A DNA stretch of 64,000 nt from Prevotellaceae bacterium (GCA_031271465.1 JAISVR010000015.1:1-64000), one strand, 5' to 3'. Positions 48,226-56,096 are shown, counted from the first letter of the stretch. The notes: generated from the sequence alone by a model not told the origin. Numbers and translations are program-made.

Positions 48226-48345
48226 AGTGAGAGCAATCTCACTAGTTGGTGCAAGTTTAGCAAAGAAGCATATTAGGTAAATCATACAAAAAAACAACCA
48301 AATGGCAACAACAAACCACCCCATATTCAGGGCGCTTTATCTCTA
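48226..48345. repeat. RHS cassette leader repeat (copy 1)
   Basis: Begins with the hairpin AGTGAGA-gcaa-TCTCACT, then AGTTGGTGCAAGTTTAG and AAATCATACAAAAAAACAAC, and runs into the ATGGCAACAACAAACCACCC start of tip 2. A second copy lies at 51361-51457. Confidence 0.75.
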
Positions 48346-49168
48346 TCCTTTTGGTAGCCAAATGCCGGGTAGGACTTTTGAAAAGGAAAGTTACCGATAC
48401 TCATTTCAAGGACAAGAAAAAACACCTGAACTCAACCCCTCACATACTACTGCTGAATATTGGGAATATGATGGTAGGTTAAGTAGGCGATGGAATATTG
48501 ACCCCAAATTTGTTGAAATACCTCAATGGTCGCCCTATGTCGCATTAGGCGATAATCCGATTATCAATGTTGATAAGAAAGGCGACTTATGGGACGCTAT
48601 TGCAGACGCTGCATTTATATTGTATGATGTAGGAGAAATAGGTTATGATTATTTCACCAAAGGAAAAGTTGACCCTGTTTCGGTGGCTGCTTTATCGGCA
48701 GATGTTGGAATGCTTTTTGTTCCTATTGGTACAGGTGGTGGTTTGGCTGTGCGTGGGGCGGCAAAAACTACGGAGAAGGTAGTTCAAGCGGCACAGGTCG
48801 CAGATAAAGTTAGTGATATTAGAAAAATAACAAAGGCTAATTGGGGTAAAGTAAATACATACGGAAGTAAAAAACAAACAGCAATCGAACACATAAAAGA
48901 GGGACATTTCTTTGATTCAAGAAAAGGTCAAGCATCAAGTAGATTTTCGGAAAGTAATAGTACTATTGCCAAAGTTAAAGAATTAACAAATGAAGCAGTT
49001 GCGAAAGGAAAACACAGAGGGACAGAAGGAAATTATACTGTTACTCACACTTTTGATGATGTAATTGGCACAACTTCTGATGGAAAAAAGACAAATACAA
49101 TACGAGTATATTTAGATGATGTCGGTAATGTATTAAACTCATATCCTATACCAACTCCTAAAAAGTAA
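48302..49168 (+). CDS. RHS tip protein 2 with putative nuclease-like C-terminal domain
   Basis: A predicted 288-residue headless RHS tip. It starts MATTNHPIFRALYLYPFGSQ, continues with the core end MPGRTFEKESYRYSF and post-core YDGRLSRRWNIDPKF, then a hydrophobic region (about 100-150). The last 100 residues form a distinct domain with AIEHIKEGHFFDSRKGQASS and a beta-rich end (VTHTFDDVIGTTSDGKKTNT, then IRVYLDDVGNVLNSYPIP). The H-x(4)-H arrangement and beta-strands recall BECR-fold RNase toxins, but this is a guess. A small gene starts 3 bp later. Confidence 0.65.
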   Translation: MATTNHPIFRALYLYPFGSQMPGRTFEKESYRYSFQGQEKTPELNPSHTTAEYWEYDGRLSRRWNIDPKFVEIPQWSPYVALGDNPIINVDKKGDLWDAIADAAFILYDVGEIGYDYFTKGKVDPVSVAALSADVGMLFVPIGTGGGLAVRGAAKTTEKVVQAAQVADKVSDIRKITKANWGKVNTYGSKKQTAIEHIKEGHFFDSRKGQASSRFSESNSTIAKVKELTNEAVAKGKHRGTEGNYTVTHTFDDVIGTTSDGKKTNTIRVYLDDVGNVLNSYPIPTPKK

Positions 49169-49171
49169 CCT

Positions 49172-49621
49172 ATGAAAAAAGTAATATTTGAATATAACAT
49201 TCCAATAAACAATATCATTCAAGATAAAGCGAATTTTGATGTCGCCAATTTGGATTATGATGGTTTAAAAGGAATTATGAATGGATGTATTTTTATATTT
49301 TTTGAACCACAACGAAATTATATTATACTGCAAACAGGTATATTTGATTACCTAAAACAACTTTTAGCAGTTATAAAAGAAATTGATGGTGGCAATTATT
49401 CGCCTTTTTCTGTTTCTTGTGATTGGTATAGCAATAGTCTTGATTTTTCATATAAAGAGACATTAGATGAACTTTCAATTAGAGATGTGAACACGGCACA
49501 TTTTAATATCACAACTAAATATGCAGTGTTTAAAAAATCATTTGTGAAGTTTTATAATAAAACTATGGATGAACTAGTATTATATTATCCAGAATTGCTT
49601 AAGAATCAGAATTTTAAATAG
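49172..49621 (+). CDS. Uncharacterised small protein, candidate immunity protein for tip 2
   Basis: I do not recognise this 149-residue predicted protein. It is acidic to neutral and probably cytoplasmic, with no signal peptide or membrane helix, and mixes strands and helices (IFIFFEPQRNYIILQTGIFD, then FKKSFVKFYNKTMDELVLYY). It follows RHS tip 2 by 3 bp, where a cognate immunity gene would be expected; a cytoplasmic protein would suit a nuclease toxin. Confidence 0.55.
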   Translation: MKKVIFEYNIPINNIIQDKANFDVANLDYDGLKGIMNGCIFIFFEPQRNYIILQTGIFDYLKQLLAVIKEIDGGNYSPFSVSCDWYSNSLDFSYKETLDELSIRDVNTAHFNITTKYAVFKKSFVKFYNKTMDELVLYYPELLKNQNFK

Positions 49622-49674
49622 CAAATTAAATGTCAAGTACACAACAAATAAAAGTTGGCTTTTGCCGTGTTCGC

Positions 49675-49790
49675 ACACTCCTCTGCTGGCGCGGACATGC
49701 AGTCCGTGCCAAAACAAAAAGAGGATGAAAAACAAGAGTAATGAAAAAGATATGGAAGGCACCAAAAGCCCCCATTTGGCGCAAGGTACT
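49675..49790. repeat. Inter-cassette repeat (copy 1)
   Basis: CTCTGCTGGCGCGGACATGC followed by AGTCCGTGCCAAAACAAAAA and GAGGATGAAAAACAAGAGTA, then AAAAGATATGGAAGGCACCA. The first part folds as GGCGCGGAC-atgca-GTCCGTGCC. Other copies are at 51295, 51455, 53140 and 54879. Confidence 0.8.
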
Positions 49791-49899
49791 GTCTTAAAAC
49801 CAACTATTTCTCTATAAAGTATCATACAAAAAACAACCAAATGGTAACAAAAAACCATCCATATTCAGGGCGCTTTATCACTCTCCTTTTGGCAGCCAA

Positions 49900-50718
49900 A
49901 TGCCGGGAAGGGTAAATGAGCGTGAGGAGTATAGGTTTGGATTTACAGGACACGAGAAGGAAAATGATATTAGCGGCAATGGAAATGTTTATACTACAGA
50001 GTATAGATTGTATGATGCAAGATTAGGTGTTTGGCAAAGTGTTGACACGCTGTTTACTAAATATCCAAGTTGGAGTTCATACAATTATGTAATGAATAAT
50101 CCTGTGAATAACATTGATATAAAAGGTGATGATGTAGCTATTTTATTAGCGGCTAATGCTGTTGGAAACCAAGGACATATGGCTATTCTTATCCAAAATA
50201 AAAATAATAAATGGGTTTTGTGGTCTAAAAATGGGGAAGGCAAATCAGCATCTGAAAGTTTAGCGACACCCGACCACGCGCCTAAAAATCAAAATCAAAA
50301 AGAATATGACAATATACAAGCCTTTTTGAATAGCACCAAAGACAATAAAGACGGCAATGACCCTGCACCTTATTATACTCACGCTTATATGATTCCCACC
50401 ACAGCCGCACAAGATAGAAAAGTAGAGCAAGGAATGCAAGAAGGATTAAATGAACAATATCAAGTCTTATCTTCTAATTGTGCTCAAGCAGTAAATAGAG
50501 GATTAGAAAAAGCAGGAGTGCCAACAAAACCAAAGAAAGACGAAAGTTTATTTAGCAGAATTAGTCAAGCCTTATCTTCAATGAGTGAGGCTTATTCTTC
50601 AAGTCCACCCAATGCAACGGATTTGATGGACAATACAATTCCTGTAACAATGTATAAAAACTATAAGGCTGCCAATCCAAATGGGAAAGAATATAAAACC
50701 AATATTAAACCGAAATAG
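49900..50718 (+). CDS. RHS tip protein 3 with papain-fold (permuted NlpC/P60-like) C-terminal domain
   Basis: The predicted protein is 272 residues from the ATG at 49900. Upstream sequence from 49841 is clearly the same leader as tips 2 and 4 but has lost one base, so the conserved MATTNHP start is out of frame. The RHS end reads MPGRVNEREEYRFGFTGHEK and YRLYDARLGVWQSVDTLF. The terminal domain has GHMAILIQNKNNKWVLWSKN (His near 95) and later LSSNCAQAVNRGLEKAG (Cys near 195). This His-before-Cys order is that of permuted NlpC/P60-like papain-fold enzymes. A lipoprotein gene overlaps its end by 38 bp. Confidence 0.65.
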   Translation: MPGRVNEREEYRFGFTGHEKENDISGNGNVYTTEYRLYDARLGVWQSVDTLFTKYPSWSSYNYVMNNPVNNIDIKGDDVAILLAANAVGNQGHMAILIQNKNNKWVLWSKNGEGKSASESLATPDHAPKNQNQKEYDNIQAFLNSTKDNKDGNDPAPYYTHAYMIPTTAAQDRKVEQGMQEGLNEQYQVLSSNCAQAVNRGLEKAGVPTKPKKDESLFSRISQALSSMSEAYSSSPPNATDLMDNTIPVTMYKNYKAANPNGKEYKTNIKPK

Positions 50719-51238
50719 TAAGTTTGGGTTGCTATTCGTAGTTTGTATCCTATTTGCGGCTTGTGAGTTTACGCCGAAAGGAGGAGGTGCTTTATTATAC
50801 AGCGAGTCAATATTCGACTCCAAAAAAGTTGGGGCGTTTGTTTCTGCATATCAATCCGTTACTCCTTGTTTTGAATACAGGGATAGTATTGTAAACATAA
50901 AAATCTGTTTCAAAGAGGCATTTGTCGAATATGGGCATAAGGAAATACAACGAATCCCTGCATATAATCCACCTCAATATGCGATATTTGATTTCAAACA
51001 ATTAGTGGCAACTATTGATTTGGATAATAGCATTTTAGCAGGAATGGATTCTTTGTGGTATTTCGATGACAGATTTACGGGCATAAAAGATAAAGTTAGA
51101 TTTGATGAGATTACTAATGAAGATACTATCAAAGTGAAAGTGGTATCAGGTTACGGCTATAATGATATTGTGGGAATAGATAGAGGAGAAAGTATTTATT
51201 TAGGTAAAATTCAATTTGTGCAGAAATCACCCGATTGA
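50681..51238 (+). CDS. Lipoprotein, candidate immunity protein for tip 3
   Basis: A predicted 185-residue protein with a lipoprotein signal ending LLFVVCILFAAC (lipidated Cys28). The N-region before the hydrophobic core is long because the ATG lies inside the end of tip 3; a closer non-ATG start is possible. The mature part is probably beta-rich with no known motif (YDIVG-like end GYGYNDIVGIDRGESIYLGK). A periplasmic, membrane-anchored immunity protein would fit a cell-wall-cleaving or other periplasmic toxin upstream; this is inference. Confidence 0.6.
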   Translation: MGKNIKPILNRNSKFGLLFVVCILFAACEFTPKGGGALLYSESIFDSKKVGAFVSAYQSVTPCFEYRDSIVNIKICFKEAFVEYGHKEIQRIPAYNPPQYAIFDFKQLVATIDLDNSILAGMDSLWYFDDRFTGIKDKVRFDEITNEDTIKVKVVSGYGYNDIVGIDRGESIYLGKIQFVQKSPD

Positions 51239-51294
51239 CGCAAGTTTCCGAACTTGTGCCCGCCAAGAGACAAACAGAATGCCAAATAATTTTC

Positions 51295-51575
51295 ACCCCC
51301 CCACGCTGGCGCGGACATGCAGTCCGTGTCAAAACAAAAAGAGGATGAGTAGAGAAAAATAGTGAGAGCCATCTCACTAGTTGGTGTAAGTTTAGCTAAG
51401 AAGCGTATAAGGTAAATCATACAAAAAACAACCACATGGCAACAACAAACCACCCTCTGCTGGCGCGGACATGCAGTCCGTGCCAAAACAAAAAGAGGAT
51501 GAAAAACAAGAGTAATGAAAAAGATATGGAAGGCTCCAAAAGCGCCTATTTGGCACAAGTTTAACGCAGTATAAC
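51295..51575. repeat. Scrambled cassette debris: two inter-cassette repeats and an orphan leader
   Basis: Contains a GCGCGGACATGCAGTCCGTG copy (near 51311), the second RHS leader repeat (51361-51457), which begins an ATGGCAACAACAAACCACCC start at 51436 but is cut and joined directly to another GGCGCGGACATGCAGTCCGT copy (about 51464-51483). The ATGAAAAAGATATGGAAGGC block follows. No complete gene is seen; it looks like the remains of a lost cassette. Confidence 0.75.
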
Positions 51576-51610
51576 TTGTGCCTATGAAGTATCTACAAAA
51601 AAACAACCAA

Positions 51611-52564
51611 ATGGCAACAACAAACCACCCTATATTCAGGGCGCTTTATTTCTATCCTTTTGGCAGCCCAATGCCGGGCAGGGTAAATGAGCGTGAGGAG
51701 TATAGGTTCGGGTTTAATAGTGCTGAAAAGATTGATGAGTATTCAGGAGGAGGCAATACATACGATTTAGGTGCAAGAATGTACAGTTCGCGTTTGGGTA
51801 AAATGTTCAGCCCTGACCCACGAGAAAAAGAATATCCTTGGCAAAGCACTTATGCTTATTATGCTAATAGTCCGATATGGTTGATAGATTATAAAGGCGA
51901 AGGAGGCGAGGAGGCTTTGGAAAAAATCATAAATCTCTTGCCTGATGATGTTGGCAAATCTGTTCAAAATACTATAAATACAATAAAAGAAAACGCCCCA
52001 GATTTTGATTTATCTCGTTTAGCCTTAGGGGTGGAATATGCTGTTGGCACAGAAACTACATCAGGAGTAAAGGGAGAAGCTAACGCATTGTCTGGTAAAG
52101 TTATGTTTTTAGGAGGTGATGATGCTTTCTATGTTTATGAATATTTTGGAGGTGAAATTGGAGCAGGAGGAGAGTCGTCTATTGGTGCAAATGTTAATGC
52201 CGGGGGTAGTTTTTTTGTTGCATATCAGCATAATCCGAGTGGTTCGCACGATACTTTTGACGGGACTTATAGTTATGTACGTGGTGCGGTAGGTGAAACT
52301 TCTGGTACATTAACTTTGGGATTCGATGTAGGAGTAACAGGCAGTGCATCCATTGCTCGAGGTGAAACTTGGACAGTGTTCTCAATTGAAGGAAGTGCCT
52401 CTGTCGGGGCAGGAGTAAGTACAGTAATAACAGGAGGAGCAACAGGAGGAGCAGGCAAAGTCTCTTTTACAGAAAGACCTGCACCAAAAGGAGTATTTGA
52501 AACTATTTTGAGTTTGCCTCGCTTATTCAATCCTTTGCCTATTTCTGCACTGCAAAGAAAGTAA
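51611..52564 (+). CDS. RHS tip protein 4 with Gly-rich C-terminal domain
   Basis: A predicted 317-residue headless RHS tip starting MATTNHPIFRALYFYPFGSP, then MPGRVNEREEYRFGFNSAEK and a divergent post-core MYSSRLGKMFSPDPREKEYP. The C-terminal 180 residues are Gly/Ser/Thr-rich with alternating beta-type patterns (GGEIGAGGESSIGANVNAGG, then TLTLGFDVGVTGSASIARGE and GSASVGAGVSTVITGGATGG). The pattern could be amphipathic barrel or pore strands; no catalytic residue set is recognised. The frame is open 11 codons further upstream, but the ATG at 51611 matches the start of tip 2. Confidence 0.65.
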   Translation: MATTNHPIFRALYFYPFGSPMPGRVNEREEYRFGFNSAEKIDEYSGGGNTYDLGARMYSSRLGKMFSPDPREKEYPWQSTYAYYANSPIWLIDYKGEGGEEALEKIINLLPDDVGKSVQNTINTIKENAPDFDLSRLALGVEYAVGTETTSGVKGEANALSGKVMFLGGDDAFYVYEYFGGEIGAGGESSIGANVNAGGSFFVAYQHNPSGSHDTFDGTYSYVRGAVGETSGTLTLGFDVGVTGSASIARGETWTVFSIEGSASVGAGVSTVITGGATGGAGKVSFTERPAPKGVFETILSLPRLFNPLPISALQRK

Positions 52565-52583
52565 TTTTTTAATTTTTTATAAT

Positions 52584-53108
52584 ATGACCAATTCAAAAAA
52601 CATATCACTTTTAATAGTCTTGTTTGTAACAATAATTATCATAGGATTTTCAATATTCATTGTTGTGTGTAAAACAAACGAAAAAGAGGCGAACAGGTTA
52701 TACCAAAAGAATGTAAATTATCTAAAATCCAATGAATTTTATTTGTCTGGTACTGTCTTATCAGTTACACACTTGAATGTAAATAAGTATATGTTTCATG
52801 TAAAATTAGACACTTTAAATATCGAAAAACAAGAAGTTGAAAGAGATTTTTTTTCAGGCATAAGATATATTCAGACCCAAGAAGCATTTATATATGCTTG
52901 TATGGATTATTATGATTGGCGTAATCCAAATGAAAATCTTCTGCCAGAACAGATAATAATGGACACAAAAAGAAATGAGATTATTTACAAAAGACAAAAT
53001 ATCATTCTTGGTAAAAATAATATTTCTATTGATGGTACTATATCAATGCAAAAGTTTAGGAGACTAATAGATATTTACTTGAAAGATGATAATTGGGTTA
53101 AATTTTAG
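52584..53108 (+). CDS. Small membrane-anchored protein, candidate immunity protein for tip 4
   Basis: A predicted 174-residue protein with one N-terminal membrane helix (SLLIVLFVTIIIIGFSIFIV, about 9-28) and a mixed extracytoplasmic domain without known motif. It lies 19 bp after RHS tip 4. The membrane anchor would suit immunity against a pore-forming or periplasmic toxin, but this is positional inference only. Confidence 0.55.
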   Translation: MTNSKNISLLIVLFVTIIIIGFSIFIVVCKTNEKEANRLYQKNVNYLKSNEFYLSGTVLSVTHLNVNKYMFHVKLDTLNIEKQEVERDFFSGIRYIQTQEAFIYACMDYYDWRNPNENLLPEQIIMDTKRNEIIYKRQNIILGKNNISIDGTISMQKFRRLIDIYLKDDNWVKF

Positions 53109-53139
53109 CCCTAATTGCCCTAACTTGCAAAAACAAAAA

Positions 53140-53238
53140 ACCTCCTCTGCTGGCGCGGACATGCAGTCCGTGCCAAAACAAAAAGAGGATGACAAACAAG
53201 GGTAATGAAAAAGATATGGAAGGCTCCAAAAGCGCCGC
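53140..53238. repeat. Inter-cassette repeat (copy 4)
   Basis: CTCTGCTGGCGCGGACATGC and AGTCCGTGCCAAAACAAAAA followed by GAGGATGACAAACAAGGGTA and AAAAGATATGGAAGGCTCCA, as at 49675. It marks the right end of the RHS tip region. The rest of the gap to 53362 holds no gene. Confidence 0.8.
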
Positions 53239-53362
53239 AAGGAAAAGACAGTTTTTTTGATAGCGTAACTTTAGGTGGTCATTTTCCACCGTTTTAAGGG
53301 GTCAAGTTTAGTGTTTTTTCAAATTATCAACAAAACAAATTGCTAATCTAAAATTCTTTCGT

Positions 53363-53398
53363 TAACTTTGTAACCGCCGTAACAGTTACGGTCGTAAC
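53363..53398 (+). promoter_or_regulatory. Promoter box and inverted repeat before the AAA+ ATPase gene
   Basis: TAACTTTG (53363-53370, TAnnTTTG) is followed directly by CCGTAAC-a-GTTACGG (53377-53391). GTAAC also occurs at 53370 and 53394. The repeat would cover the transcription start, so it may be an operator; it could instead be a 5' leader hairpin. Confidence 0.5.
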
Positions 53399-53410
53399 AG
53401 GATAGAAGAG

Positions 53411-54733
53411 ATGAAGTTTTATAACAGAACAAGCGAATTAGCAGAACTGCGACGGATACAAAATCTATCGTTCAGTGACCATTCCTGTCTGACGGTAGTT
53501 ACCGGAAGAAGGCGAATCGGTAAAACAAGCCTTATTATGAAGTCGGTCGAAGACTTGCCGACTGTCTATCTGTTTGTCAGCCGAAAAAGCGAAGCAACAC
53601 TTTGTGCAGAGTTTATACCTGTTATCAGCCAGTCGCTCGACACCTTTGTCCCTGCCGAAATACGCACATTCCGTTCATTGTTCCAATACCTGATGGAGCT
53701 TGCCTCGAAAAAACCATTCAATCTGGTTATTGACGAATTTCAGGAATTCTATAACATCAATGAATCGGTGTACAGCGATATGCAAAACATCTGGGACACC
53801 TACCGCAAGAAATCCAAGATGAATTTGATTGTATCGGGTTCTGTCTATTCGTTGATGCAGAAAATATTCCAGAACAACAAAGAACCGCTGTTTGGCAGAG
53901 CAGACAATATCATCAAACTGTCGGCTTTCGACCTGACCACGCTCAAAGAAATCTTGCGCGATTACAATCCCAATTATACCAATGACGACCTGCTCGCCCT
54001 CTATACCTTTACAGGAGGAGTACCCAAGTATGTGGAACTGTTCTGTGATAATATCACATTGAGCATCGAAGAAATGATTGCTTTTATGGTTCGGGATAAT
54101 TCCCCCTTTACCGATGAAGGGAAAAACCTGTTGATAGAGGAATTCGGGAAGAATTATGCTACCTATTTCTCAATCCTGAGTGCCATTTCGGGCGGTATTA
54201 ACACGCAACCCGAAATAGAAGCTACATTGGGAGATAAAAGTATAGGCGGGCAAATCAAGCGATTGATTGAAGATTACAATATTATTGTTCGCCAACGCCC
54301 AATCCTGTCAAAAGAAGGCACTCAAGCCGTGCGATACGAAATACAGGATAACTTTATCCGTTTTTGGTTTAATTATTTCGACCGCCATCGCTCACTGATA
54401 GAGATAAAGAACTTTACCGGTTTGCAGGGGATTATCAAAGCAGATTATCCGACTTATTCGGGCATCATGTTAGAAAGATATTTCAAGCAACAATTTGCCG
54501 AAAGCTTTCAATACCGCGCTATCGGATCGTGGTGGGAACCCAAAGGAAATCAAAATGAAATTGATATTGTTGCCCTGAAATTAGAGAAAAACCAAGCGGT
54601 AGTAGCCGAAGTAAAACGACAAAAGAAAAACTTCAAGCCGGAACTGTTTGCCGCAAAAGTGGAACATCTCAAAAATAAACTGCTGCCTAAGTATAAGGTT
54701 GAGATGGTTTGTTTGGGGTTGGAGGATATGTAG
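53411..54733 (+). CDS. Archaeal-type AAA+ ATPase with DUF234-like C-terminus
   Basis: A predicted 440-residue protein. The P-loop is VVTGRRRIGKTSLIMKS (about 29-45) and Walker B is NLVIDEFQEFYNINE (near 108-122), with sensor-like NLIVSGSVYSLMQKIF. A winged-helix segment follows, and the C-terminal 100 residues carry RAIGSWWEPKGNQNEIDIVA and VVAEVKRQKKNF, a PD-(D/E)xK nuclease-like fold typical of DUF234 ATPases. The role of this widespread family is not settled; mobile-element and defence links have been suggested. It may be controlled through the inverted repeat just upstream. Confidence 0.85.
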   Translation: MKFYNRTSELAELRRIQNLSFSDHSCLTVVTGRRRIGKTSLIMKSVEDLPTVYLFVSRKSEATLCAEFIPVISQSLDTFVPAEIRTFRSLFQYLMELASKKPFNLVIDEFQEFYNINESVYSDMQNIWDTYRKKSKMNLIVSGSVYSLMQKIFQNNKEPLFGRADNIIKLSAFDLTTLKEILRDYNPNYTNDDLLALYTFTGGVPKYVELFCDNITLSIEEMIAFMVRDNSPFTDEGKNLLIEEFGKNYATYFSILSAISGGINTQPEIEATLGDKSIGGQIKRLIEDYNIIVRQRPILSKEGTQAVRYEIQDNFIRFWFNYFDRHRSLIEIKNFTGLQGIIKADYPTYSGIMLERYFKQQFAESFQYRAIGSWWEPKGNQNEIDIVALKLEKNQAVVAEVKRQKKNFKPELFAAKVEHLKNKLLPKYKVEMVCLGLEDM

Positions 54734-54761
54734 TTTTTTTGTATGATACTTTATAGGTACA

Positions 54762-54917
54762 AGTTACACTGCGTTAAATTTGTGGCAAATAGGGCTACTG
54801 CAAGTAAAATATTAAAGGAGGGAAAAACTTACAGAGCAAAGTAAAAATCAACGAGTTGAAGCTTCGAGAACCAAAGCCCCTCTGCTGGCGCGGACATGCA
54901 GTCCGCGCCAGCAGAGG
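54762..54917. repeat. CAAGTT hairpin and perfect 17-bp inter-cassette palindrome
   Basis: GTACAAGTTACACTGCGTTA begins an inverted copy of the CAAGTT repeat family. Then CCTCTGCTGGCGCGGAC (54879-54895) pairs perfectly with 54901-54917 across a 5-base ATGCA loop. This is the most complete copy of the palindrome; the other copies keep only the inner part on the right side. No gene is seen in this 238-bp gap. Confidence 0.85.
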
Positions 54918-54971
54918 ATGGCGGATGTATTTCCCGATATTCAAAAGCACAAGCATTGGTTTTTTAAACTA

Positions 54972-56096
54972 TTACTTAAGCCATAGTCCTAAAAATCTGT
55001 CATAAATAATATATCCGTTTTCCGATTTATAAATCAGTTCGTTATCCATCAATTTCTTCAATGCGCGGCTTATGCTACTTGCATTTTTTAACCTGTATTT
55101 TGAAATAAAATCACCGGAGTTGATTTGTGTAACCATTTTTTCTTTGGCTATTGCTCGAAGCAAATTAACTTGTACATCCGAGTAAGCATTCATCAGTTCT
55201 TGATAGCTATATGTATTTTCTTCGAGCAATTCTTGTATAGCATAAAATATAACTTCAGGTTTATTTATATTTTTACGATATTCAAACAGCCTGTTCAAAA
55301 CAACTTGAATATACCAAGTATGTCCTTCAAATTGCGAATAAATAATATCGAAACATTCTTTTGTGATGGTAAATCCGTTTTTTTGGAAATGCGCTTTTGC
55401 AAATTGAAAATATTTGTCTTTCTCTATAACAGAGAGCGACATGATTTGTGTGCTGTGATAAAAGGGGCGTTTTGCCGATAAAAACATTTCGTTCATCAAA
55501 TGCTGTCTGCTTCCTAAAAAAACAAATTTCGCATTAGGTAAAAATTGAATATAGGAACGCAACAAGGCTTCTGTCCCTTTTTCCGGATATTCTGCCACTT
55601 GCTGAAATTCGTCAATAGCAATATAACATCTTTTGTTCGACTGTTTTAGATAAGAAAATATTTCCTGCAAACTCTGTGAAGTGGTTTCCATCTCTATTTT
55701 AACGCTTAATTCCGGTTGTCCAGACAGCGCATCATACGACAGCACGGGACGAAAACTTTTGAAAAAAGAAGCAAATTTTTTCATCACTTTCTCTACATTG
55801 TCATCTATTTTTCCGAGAACACTTTCGGCAAAAACAGTTACAAAATCATTCAAAGTTTGAGTTGAATATATATCAAAATAGATACACGCCACATTTTTAT
55901 CTTTTTTTGCAATTTTATAAAAAGCGTGTTGCACTAAGCCTGTTTTTCCAAACCTGCGGGGACTTATTAAGGAAATATTTCTATCATTTTCGAGCGCAGA
56001 AATAATCTTTGCACTTTCTATTTCTCGGTCACAAAAATACTCAGGACTGTAATATCCTGCCACTAAGAATGGATTATAGGGTTGATTTCGTTTCAT
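54972..56096 (-). CDS. Archaeal-type AAA+ ATPase (AAA-ATPase_like family)
   Basis: A predicted 374-residue protein starting MKRNQPYNPFLVAGYYSPEY. P-loop ISLISPRRFGKTGLVQHAFY (about 41-60); Walker B RCYIAIDEFQQVAEYPEKGT; sensor-like KFVFLGSRQHLMNEMFLSAK; C-terminal winged helix (STSISRALKKL-type segment NASSISRALKKLMDNELIYK). It belongs to the same broad class as the convergent gene at 53411 but is not a close copy and lacks the DUF234-like domain. The frame extends 30 codons upstream through repeat-like sequence, so the Met at 56096 is preferred. Confidence 0.82.
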   Translation of the reverse strand: MKRNQPYNPFLVAGYYSPEYFCDREIESAKIISALENDRNISLISPRRFGKTGLVQHAFYKIAKKDKNVACIYFDIYSTQTLNDFVTVFAESVLGKIDDNVEKVMKKFASFFKSFRPVLSYDALSGQPELSVKIEMETTSQSLQEIFSYLKQSNKRCYIAIDEFQQVAEYPEKGTEALLRSYIQFLPNAKFVFLGSRQHLMNEMFLSAKRPFYHSTQIMSLSVIEKDKYFQFAKAHFQKNGFTITKECFDIIYSQFEGHTWYIQVVLNRLFEYRKNINKPEVIFYAIQELLEENTYSYQELMNAYSDVQVNLLRAIAKEKMVTQINSGDFISKYRLKNASSISRALKKLMDNELIYKSENGYIIYDRFLGLWLK

